Both the position numbers and the translations under genes were made by a program. From RUG11462 sp036308645 (GTDB taxonomy: Bacteria > Bacillota > Clostridia > Oscillospirales > Acutalibacteraceae): 38,120 bases of DNA. This document shows positions 32,091-38,120 of the stretch, piece by piece. Every line of letters begins with the position of its first letter. The stretch's first letter is position 1. The notes below the pieces were generated by a model. It worked only from the letters and a program-made list of their open reading frames with translations, was not told where the DNA came from and ran no database searches. The DNA lies in assembly GCA_036308645.1 (NCBI GenBank), contig JAXJVH010000036.1, forward strand, positions 1 to 38,120. Reading direction: 5' to 3'.

Positions 32091-34152
32091 CAAACACGAA
32101 AAGATAGATATTTACAGTTTTTCTGAAATAAAGGGCAAGGAAACGGTAAAAAAAGATAAAAACACAGAGGATAAAAATGGCAAAAAAGGCAAAAAGAAAT
32201 TCAGAGGATTTATAAAAAAACATAAGATTATTTCGGTTATAATTGCAATAGTTCTTGTGTTGCTTATAATTTTCGGAATACTTTTTATAAAAGTCAAACA
32301 AAATTCAGGTTCTACATATTCTTATATAAGAACAACTACGCTTTCCAAAGGCGACCTTGACAACAGTATATCGGCTACGGGAACTGTGGAAAGCGCAGAG
32401 GTTTCCAATGTTACAACGTCACTTTCGTATACCGTAAAAAGCATTGCGGTGGCGGTCGGCGACAAAGTTAAGACAGGCGATATAATCTGTACTCTGGATA
32501 CAGAAGAACTTGAAGAACAGATTGAAAAAGAGCGCAGTAATATAGAAAAGCAAATATCATCGGCTGAACAATCATATAACAGCGCAAAGACATCATTTGA
32601 AAATGCAAATGAAAAACTTGATAGTTCTAAATCAGAACTCGATACTGCAAAAGCGGAGTTAAATATTGCAAAAACTCCTTATAATAATGCAAAAAGCGCC
32701 GTTAAATCAAATCAAAATGAATATGATAAGGCGCTGACTAATTACAATAAAGCCGGCTCCGCTTTTGTTGCGGCACAGAATAATTATAACAAAGCATTAA
32801 GTAGCGGCGATAATTCAAAAATTATTTCCGCCGCTAAAACATATATGACAGCCGTTCAAAATTTATACGGAAAATGCTCGGTAGGAACAGTAGATATTTC
32901 GGACAGTTCTTCCTCTGTTTTAGTTTCGCAGAATTCACAAAATTCTTCCGTTCAGGCAAATGCAAATCAGTCGCAGATGAGTAATAGCGGCAGTAACATC
33001 AGCAGTAATAGCAGCAGTTCATCATCTTCTGTGACAGTTTCAAAAACGGCTGATGATATTTGCAAAGAAGTTATAAACAAGGTGAATTCGTTAACAGGCA
33101 AAACTTTAAGTATTCCAAGCGGTACTAATACCCTTTATAAATTAGGTTTAAAAGCACAGAGCCTGAGTGCGGCAAAATCCGCCGCAAATTACAGCAGTCT
33201 TGAATCGGCTTATAATTTTGCATTGTCTGAATATGAGAGCGCAAAGCAGAATTATAATCAGTATAAAGAATCGGCTGAACAAGCGCAAAATCAACTTGAA
33301 CAGGCGCAAAGCCAACTTGATGAAGCGTCGACAAGCGACACTTTAGAAGAACTTGAAAGTCAGTTTTCGGATTGTTATATCAAAGCAAATCAGGACGGTA
33401 CCGTTACCTCGCTTAACGCAACGGTAGGATCTTCCGTTTCAGGCGGCTCATCGGGAGGCATAGGCGGTACAGCAGGAAGTTCCGCAATCGCAACGATAAG
33501 CAATCTCGATAAATTAAAAGTAAGTATCACTATCAGCGAGGCAGATATTAATAATGCTAAAATCGGTATGAGTTGTTATATAACAAGCGACGCTTCCGAT
33601 GAAACGCTTAATGGTACGCTTACACAACTTGACCCTATTGCTTCGGAAACGGGTTCTTTCGGCGCAGAGGTTACCGTTGACAGTGAAGAAAACAGTCTGC
33701 TTGTCGGAATGAACGCATCGGTTGAAATTATTGTAAGCAGTACCGAGGGCGTGTTCTCTGTTCCAAAAGACGCTATAGGAAACGATGACGACGGCAAAGG
33801 CGATTACGTTTATCGCAAGACAGGCGGCGAGGGTACTGATATGACATTTGAGAAAATCTATGTCACTCTTGGCGAAGAAAACGATTATTATATAGAGATT
33901 CAATCGGACGAATTGGCTCAGGGCGATGTAATACGCTCGTCTTCCGACCTTTCGGAAGGCATTGAAGAGGTGCAAAGCGATAATTCAAATTCAGGCAGTA
34001 TATTCTCGTTATTCGGCGGCGGTAATATGCCCGGCGCCGACAGGGGAGCAATGCGACAGAAAGGCGCTTCGCAAGGCTCGGGTAATTCTTCGTTCTCCGG
34101 CTCGAATATGCCGAACGGAAATATGCCTTCACCGCCGAACGGAGGTCAATGA
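32083..34152 (+). CDS. HlyD/MacA-type membrane fusion protein of an ABC exporter
   Basis: This 689-residue protein has a Lys-rich cytoplasmic start and one membrane helix (about 50-72). The first lipoyl/biotinyl half follows (about 88-140: LSKGDLDNSISATGTVESAEVSNVTTSLSYTVKSIAVAVGDKVKTGDIICTLD). A long coiled coil rich in Ala/Ser/Asn runs about 145-430, with a poly-Ser break near 300-325. The second lipoyl half (DCYIKANQDGTVTSLNATVGSSV), a beta-barrel and a C-terminal Gly/Ser/Asn-rich tail complete it. It should link the permease to the outside or wall. ATG 32083 (GAGGAGG upstream) overlaps the previous gene; ATGA junction with the ATPase. Confidence 0.9.
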   Translation: MSNKHEKIDIYSFSEIKGKETVKKDKNTEDKNGKKGKKKFRGFIKKHKIISVIIAIVLVLLIIFGILFIKVKQNSGSTYSYIRTTTLSKGDLDNSISATGTVESAEVSNVTTSLSYTVKSIAVAVGDKVKTGDIICTLDTEELEEQIEKERSNIEKQISSAEQSYNSAKTSFENANEKLDSSKSELDTAKAELNIAKTPYNNAKSAVKSNQNEYDKALTNYNKAGSAFVAAQNNYNKALSSGDNSKIISAAKTYMTAVQNLYGKCSVGTVDISDSSSSVLVSQNSQNSSVQANANQSQMSNSGSNISSNSSSSSSSVTVSKTADDICKEVINKVNSLTGKTLSIPSGTNTLYKLGLKAQSLSAAKSAANYSSLESAYNFALSEYESAKQNYNQYKESAEQAQNQLEQAQSQLDEASTSDTLEELESQFSDCYIKANQDGTVTSLNATVGSSVSGGSSGGIGGTAGSSAIATISNLDKLKVSITISEADINNAKIGMSCYITSDASDETLNGTLTQLDPIASETGSFGAEVTVDSEENSLLVGMNASVEIIVSSTEGVFSVPKDAIGNDDDGKGDYVYRKTGGEGTDMTFEKIYVTLGEENDYYIEIQSDELAQGDVIRSSSDLSEGIEEVQSDNSNSGSIFSLFGGGNMPGADRGAMRQKGASQGSGNSSFSGSNMPNGNMPSPPNGGQ

Positions 34153-34850
34153 TGAGCGAGATTATCAGCCTAAAAGGGATAAAAAAGAGTTATTTTATCG
34201 GCGAGCCTAATGAATTGGAGGTTTTGCACGGAATCGACCTTAATGTAAACGAGGGCGAGTTTGTAAGCATAGTCGGAGAGTCGGGAAGCGGCAAATCAAC
34301 GCTTATGAACATCATCGGCGCGTTAGACCGTCAGACCGAAGGGCAGTATATTTTAGACGATATTGACGTATCGGCGGCTGATGATAAAGAACTTTCAAGC
34401 ATTAGGAATAAAAAAATCGGATTTGTATTTCAAACCTTTAATCTTATAGGCAGGCAATCGGCACTTAAAAATGTGGAACTTCCTATGCTTTATGCAGGTA
34501 TTCCTCAAAAAGAGCGCAGAGAAAGAGCGCAAATGTTGCTTAATACGGTTGGTATGAACGATAGAAAAAACCATAAGCCTAATGAACTTTCGGGCGGACA
34601 GAAACAGCGTGTTGCAATAGCGAGAGCAATGGCTGTAAGTCCTTCGATTATTCTTGCCGATGAGCCTACCGGTGCGCTTGATTCCGAAACAAGTCGTACG
34701 GTTATGGATATTTTTCATCATTTGCATAAAAATGAGAAAAAGACGATTGTTCTTATTACCCACAACAAAGATTTAGCGCAAGAGTGCGACAGGATAATTA
34801 CGCTTAAAGACGGAATAATTATCGGTGATGAAAAAGGGGGTATAAAATAA
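34152..34850 (+). CDS. ABC transporter ATP-binding protein (MacB/LolD type)
   Basis: This 232-residue ATPase has Walker A GESGSGKST, the Q-loop in FVFQTFNLI, signature LSGGQKQRVAIARA, Walker B IILADEPTGALDS and the switch His in VLITHNKD. The N-terminal LKGIKKSYFIGEPNELEVLHGIDLNVNEGEFVSIVG is typical of the MacB/LolD/FtsE class. Start: of the tandem ATGs at 34149 and 34152, the second is better spaced from GGAGG (34141-34145). It overlaps both neighbours by a single base or codon, so all four exporter genes are translationally linked. Confidence 0.95.
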   Translation: MSEIISLKGIKKSYFIGEPNELEVLHGIDLNVNEGEFVSIVGESGSGKSTLMNIIGALDRQTEGQYILDDIDVSAADDKELSSIRNKKIGFVFQTFNLIGRQSALKNVELPMLYAGIPQKERRERAQMLLNTVGMNDRKNHKPNELSGGQKQRVAIARAMAVSPSIILADEPTGALDSETSRTVMDIFHHLHKNEKKTIVLITHNKDLAQECDRIITLKDGIIIGDEKGGIK

Positions 34851-36145
34851 TGTCGTTTATTGATAACGTTTTATTGGCCCTTGAATCGCTTAAAATGAAC
34901 AAAATGAGAGCGATACTTACAATGCTCGGAATTATTATCGGTATCGGCTCGGTTATTACGATTAATACGGTAGGCGCTTCGCTGACAAACTCGGTTTCAA
35001 GCAGTATGTCGTCGCTCGGAGCAAATTCGATAACGATTTCGGTAACCGAAAAGTCAAGCGATGATGAGAACGAAAAAACCGATGAAAATGTAAGACTAAA
35101 GATGTTCGGAAATTCTCAACCTGCAGCACACGACCTTATTACCGATGAGATGATTGAAGAATTCAAAGTTGCATTTCCTGATAAGGTTCAGTATATTAAA
35201 TTATCCCGTTCGGTCGGAAATGGCACTGTATCTAACTTTGATGATTCATCAAGTTCTACAAGCGTAAGCGTAACAGGCGTTAACGACGAATATTTTGATG
35301 CCGAAGAAGTAAATTTGCTTTACGGCAGATTTATTAAAAATGAGCAGGACGCAGACAGTAAACTTTGCGTGGTTTCAGATAAATTTGCAGAGGACGCTTT
35401 GGGAGAACCTGCTACAAATGTAATCGGCCGGAGCATTGTAATAGATGTTAACGGAACGCCGTACAAATTCTACATTACAGGCGTTTACGAGTACGAAGAA
35501 GAAACAACTTCAACATTATCTCAAAGCACCGAAACCGTAACGCCGTTTTATATTCCGATTGAAACAGCACGAATTATGAGCGGTGCAGACAAAGGGTACG
35601 ATTCTATTAGCGTTGTATCGGCGGTTGGGACTGATACTACTGCATTTTTAAATACCGTAGGCGACTATTTTGCAAGTTACTATACTCAAAACGACAGTTT
35701 TACTTGCGAAGCAACATCGCTCGAAAGTATGATTTCAACATTTACGGAAATGCTCAGCACTATTTCATTAGCAATTGCGGCAATAGCAGCAATAAGCCTT
35801 ATTGTCGGGGGCATAGGGGTAATGAATATTATGCTGGTTTCAATTACCGAACGAACTCGTGAAATCGGCACGAGAAAGGCTTTGGGCGCTCCTAATAATT
35901 CCATACGAATGCAGTTTATTACCGAGGCAATCGTGATTTGTTTAATCGGCGGATTGATAGGTGTTATTTTCGGTGTTGCGACAGGTATGATTATAAGCAA
36001 TGTTTTAGGATTTGCCGCTATGCCAAAAGTTTCGGCGATTGTTTTCGCACTCGGTTTTTCAATGCTGATCGGCGTAATTTTCGGTTATGTTCCCGCTAAT
36101 AAGGCGGCTAAATTAAATCCAATCGACGCATTGAGATACGAATAA
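34850..36145 (+). CDS. MacB-like ABC transporter permease
   Basis: This 431-residue protein has the MacB layout: the first helix (about 17-40, KMRAILTMLGIIIGIGSVI), then an extracellular MacB_PCD domain (about 45-300), then the FtsX block of three helices (about 305-425). The block contains GGIGVMNIMLVSITERTREIGTRKALGA and ends PANKAAKLNPIDALRYE. Together with the ATPase and adaptor it forms a MacAB-type exporter. Substrates of such Firmicute systems are often antimicrobial peptides or signals, but none is indicated here. Its ATG overlaps the ATPase stop TAA by 1 nt. Confidence 0.95.
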   Translation: MSFIDNVLLALESLKMNKMRAILTMLGIIIGIGSVITINTVGASLTNSVSSSMSSLGANSITISVTEKSSDDENEKTDENVRLKMFGNSQPAAHDLITDEMIEEFKVAFPDKVQYIKLSRSVGNGTVSNFDDSSSSTSVSVTGVNDEYFDAEEVNLLYGRFIKNEQDADSKLCVVSDKFAEDALGEPATNVIGRSIVIDVNGTPYKFYITGVYEYEEETTSTLSQSTETVTPFYIPIETARIMSGADKGYDSISVVSAVGTDTTAFLNTVGDYFASYYTQNDSFTCEATSLESMISTFTEMLSTISLAIAAIAAISLIVGGIGVMNIMLVSITERTREIGTRKALGAPNNSIRMQFITEAIVICLIGGLIGVIFGVATGMIISNVLGFAAMPKVSAIVFALGFSMLIGVIFGYVPANKAAKLNPIDALRYE

Positions 36146-36152
36146 ACAATAA

Positions 36153-36351
36153 AGGTTCTTTTGAAAAGTTGGGGTGTAGATTGGCTCCCTCTGACGAGGG
36201 AGCTGTCGAGCGAAGCGAGACTGAGGGAGAGAAAAGCCAAAGTATATATCTATCTTTATTCTTTCTCTCCTTCCGTCACGGCAAAGCCGTGCCGCCTCCC
36301 TCGTCAGAGGGAGGCGATAAGTGTTGAACTCCCAACATTATGAATAGAACC
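36153..36351. repeat. 199-bp palindromic MITE-like intergenic element, complete copy
   Basis: The ends are imperfect inverted repeats of about 20 bp (GGTTCTTTTGAAAAGTTGGG versus the inverse of the right end CCCAAC...GAACC). Inside, CTCCCTCTGACGAGGGAG near the left end is repeated inverted near the right end, each also a hairpin on its own. The element lies between the permease stop and its terminator. A possible 4-bp target duplication (ATAA) flanks it. A 60-codon reading frame within it is not a gene. A second copy starts at 38022. Confidence 0.85.
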
Positions 36352-36356
36352 ATAAT

Positions 36357-36396
36357 AAAAAGTCTTTCTTTTCATAGCAAAAGAAAGGCTTTTTTG
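36357..36396 (+). terminator. Rho-independent terminator of the exporter operon
   Basis: Stem AAGTCTTTCTTTT (36360-36372) / AAAAGAAAGGCTT (36379-36391) with a 6-nt loop and T-run. It now lies 212 nt after the last gene because the palindromic element sits in between. Confidence 0.85.
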
Positions 36397-36399
36397 TTG

Positions 36400-36428
36400 T
36401 AGACATTTGTGATTTTATGTGTTATACT
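36400..36428 (+). promoter_or_regulatory. Promoter of the dockerin GH16 gene
   Basis: TAGACA at 36400-36405, 17-nt spacer, extended -10 TGT TATACT (-10 at 36423-36428). The predicted leader is only about 15 nt, so the ribosome site GAGGTG (36436-36441) would be near the 5' end. Confidence 0.6.
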
Positions 36429-36449
36429 TTTTTGCGAGGTGTATATTAT

Positions 36450-37448
36450 ATGAAAAGAACAGTTGTATTATTTTTATCAATGGTTATAATTTTTTCGTCG
36501 TTAGCAATAAGCCCTATTTATGCGGCTGATGAGACAATCACTATTGACGGCGATACTTATATAAGAACATTTTATGATGATTTTGACGGAAATAAACTTG
36601 ATAGCAAAAAATGGTCGCGAGCGCCTGAATGGTACAGGCAGGGCAACTATTGTAAGTGGTCTAAAGAAATGTCTTATCTTGACGGAGAAGGTCATCTTAT
36701 TTTAGGTTGCCGATATGATGATGACGGAGATTTGCTTTGCGGAGCCATACGTTCAAGAGATAAATTTGAACAATGTTACGGCTATTTTGAAGCAAGCGTT
36801 AAATTGCAGCAGGTTGATGGATTTTGGTCGGCTTTTTGGCTTATGCCGAACGATATTGACCTTTACGGTATACCAGGAGGTATAGACGGTACCGAGATTG
36901 ATATATATGAAGCCTTTAGCGTAAAGAATAAGTCGATTAATCATGCGGTACATTTTGACGGCTACGGCTCAAATCATAAAATGATAGGCACATCGGTAAC
37001 AGCCGATGTTTATGACGGAGAGTATCATAAGTTTTCTTTGCTTTGGGATAAGAAAAACTATATCTTTTATATCGACGGTAAAGAAACATACAGATTAACT
37101 TCAAGCGACGTAAGGATAAGCAGAGTGCCTAATTATCTCAAGTTTTCGCTTGAATCTTCGCTCGGCTGGACGGGAAAACCCGATGCTGAAGATATGCCAA
37201 GCGGTATTTCGGTTGATTATGTTAAGGTTTATCAGAAAGCCGTTTTAGGAGATATTGATATAAATGTTAAAGTTAATTTAACCGATGTAAAAAAATTCGG
37301 CGAATTCCTGTCTAAAGAGGTTGCCGATATAGAAGAAATAAATGCGGATTTGAACTGTGACGGAAAAGTTGATATAAAAGATTATTTGATTTTAAGAAAG
37401 TATGTTGCAGAATTGATTACCGAGTTGCCGTATAAGGAGGATTTATGA
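36450..37448 (+). CDS. Secreted GH16 beta-glucanase with C-terminal type I dockerin
   Basis: This 332-residue protein has a signal peptide (about 1-25, cleavage near IYAA). The GH16 domain (about 30-262) carries the catalytic EIDIYE motif (Glu149, Asp151, Glu154) and GFWSAFWLMP. It likely hydrolyses beta-1,3- or mixed-linkage beta-glucan; exact specificity is not readable. Residues about 265-325 are a dockerin. The second Ca-binding repeat is canonical (DLNCDGKVDIKDYLILRKYV), whereas the first (DIDINVKVNLTDVKKFGEFL) has lost the usual N-G-D in its loop. Dockerins attach enzymes to cohesins, so a cellulosome-like complex is implied. ATG 36450 follows GAGGTG; the ATGA overlap couples it to the acetyltransferase. 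Confidence 0.92.
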   Translation: MKRTVVLFLSMVIIFSSLAISPIYAADETITIDGDTYIRTFYDDFDGNKLDSKKWSRAPEWYRQGNYCKWSKEMSYLDGEGHLILGCRYDDDGDLLCGAIRSRDKFEQCYGYFEASVKLQQVDGFWSAFWLMPNDIDLYGIPGGIDGTEIDIYEAFSVKNKSINHAVHFDGYGSNHKMIGTSVTADVYDGEYHKFSLLWDKKNYIFYIDGKETYRLTSSDVRISRVPNYLKFSLESSLGWTGKPDAEDMPSGISVDYVKVYQKAVLGDIDINVKVNLTDVKKFGEFLSKEVADIEEINADLNCDGKVDIKDYLILRKYVAELITELPYKEDL

Positions 37449-37915
37449 GCATAAGAAGAGCAAACGAAAATGATATAGAGGGACTTGACAGGCTTTTATA
37501 TCAGGTTTTACAGGTGCATCACAGCGGCAGACCGGATATTTTTAAGTCGGATACAAAAAAGTATACGGACGAGCAACTGAAAGAGATTTTAAAAGATGAT
37601 AATAAACCGATTTTTGTTTCGGTTGATGAAGATAATAATGTTTTGGGATACGCTTTTTGCATATTGCAGCAGCATTTGAACGACAATGTTTTGACCGATA
37701 TAAAAACCTTGTATATTGATGACCTTTGTGTTGATGAAAATGTAAGAGGAAAGCATATAGGCCATAATTTATATGAGTTTGTTTTGGAATATGCCAAAAA
37801 AATCGGATGTTATAACGTTACGCTTAATGTTTGGAGTTGTAACGAAAACGCAATCAAGTTTTACGAAAAACAGGGACTCAAACCTCAAAAGATGGGTATG
37901 GAAAAGATACTTTAA
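37445..37915 (+). CDS. GNAT-family N-acetyltransferase
   Basis: This 156-residue cytoplasmic protein spans one GNAT fold. It has the acetyl-CoA binding motif in LCVDENVRGKHIGHNLYEFVLEYAK (about 95-120) and the C-terminal LNVWSCNENAIKFYEKQGLKPQKMGMEKIL typical of RimI-like enzymes. The acceptor is unknown. Its ATG overlaps the glucanase stop (ATGA) with AAGGAGG upstream, so the two are co-expressed though functionally they look unrelated. Confidence 0.92.
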   Translation: MSIRRANENDIEGLDRLLYQVLQVHHSGRPDIFKSDTKKYTDEQLKEILKDDNKPIFVSVDEDNNVLGYAFCILQQHLNDNVLTDIKTLYIDDLCVDENVRGKHIGHNLYEFVLEYAKKIGCYNVTLNVWSCNENAIKFYEKQGLKPQKMGMEKIL

Positions 37916-37963
37916 TGTAGTTTTTTAAAGAGTCTTAATTCATAAAACATGATATTAATACAG

Positions 37964-38003
37964 AAAAATGCGATAGAAGCAAAAACTTCTATCGCATTTT
38001 TTA
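37964..38003 (+). terminator. Rho-independent terminator after the GNAT gene
   Basis: A perfect 16-bp stem AAAAATGCGATAGAAG / CTTCTATCGCATTTTT with a 6-nt loop and T-run. Confidence 0.92.
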
Positions 38004-38021
38004 TATGTACATTCAATTTTT

Positions 38022-38120
38022 AGGTTCTTTTGCAAAAGTTGGGGTGTAGATTGGCTCCCTCTGACGAGGGAACTGTCGAGCGAAGCGAGACAGAGGTAGA
38101 GAAAAGCCAAAGTATATAAC
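38022..38120. repeat. Second copy of the palindromic element, cut by the window end
   Basis: The 99 bases match 36153 onward in the same orientation with about four differences (one inserted C and three substitutions). The copy runs off the window, so its right end is not seen. Confidence 0.88.

Noticed and set aside
36161..36343. 60-codon frame inside the palindromic element
   Set aside because: It results from the repeat's GC-rich palindromes; the second copy carries indels, and no ribosome site is present.

Overview
The window looks like a chromosomal segment of a low-GC, spore-forming anaerobe of the Clostridia, most likely an Oscillospiraceae/Ruminococcus-type gut bacterium. The grounds are AT-rich DNA with strong AAGGAGG-type ribosome sites; the spore genes gpr, spoVB and a sleC-like cortex lytic gene; a DnaD/DnaI-type helicase-loading pair; a dockerin-bearing GH16 glucanase; and a large BspA-like leucine-rich repeat surface protein. 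This is inferred from gene families, not from a database match.

Layout. 1-1.3 kb: the 3' part of a PAP2 phosphatase (probably frameshifted), a low-molecular-weight tyrosine phosphatase and an HD hydrolase. 1.3-1.7 kb: tRNA-Leu(TAA) and tRNA-Thr(CGT), each with its own promoter and terminator. 1.74-5.3 kb: an Xre regulator, DnaD-domain and DnaI/DnaC-like helicase-loading proteins, and a DUF3048 (YerB-type) lipoprotein. 5.3-9.0 kb: a cell-envelope stress operon of MBOAT acyltransferase, SGNH hydrolase, ECF sigma factor and RsiV-like anti-sigma. 9.0-13.2 kb: a MazF toxin with no antitoxin, a secreted SH3/C39 protein, and an OPT oligopeptide transporter coupled to a PqqD protein.

13.2-17.3 kb: the 1152-residue LRR protein on the minus strand, bracketed by GTAGGGTG-type palindromic intergenic repeats. 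17.3-21.2 kb (minus): a spore-envelope operon made of a SleC pro-region-like domain as its own protein, a SpoIID-domain lytic enzyme with peptidoglycan-binding repeats, a second peptidoglycan-binding protein and SpoVB. 21.2-24.9 kb: DUF421 (+) converging on a minus operon of HlyIII, DegV, DUF1294 and an M23 peptidase. 25.0-31.0 kb: DUF1836, rpsT (minus), gpr, sbcD-sbcC.

31.1-36.1 kb: a MacAB-like tripartite ABC efflux operon with an extra minimal FtsX-like permease. 36.15-38.12 kb: a dockerin GH16 enzyme and a GNAT acetyltransferase lying between two copies of a palindromic, MITE-like repeat.

The observations most worth following are: (i) the sigV/rsiV-like pair downstream of a separate MBOAT + SGNH pair, which resembles the lysozyme-responsive sigV-rsiV-oatA arrangement with OatA split into two unrelated-fold-plus-SGNH proteins; (ii) the one-base frame disruption at the start of that sigma gene; (iii) the SleC-like enzyme with its pro-region encoded in trans; (iv) a 16-bp hairpin over the start of the M23 gene with the ribosome site in its loop; and (v) the repeat-flanked dockerin cassette. 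Nothing here is a clearly new defence or mobile system.
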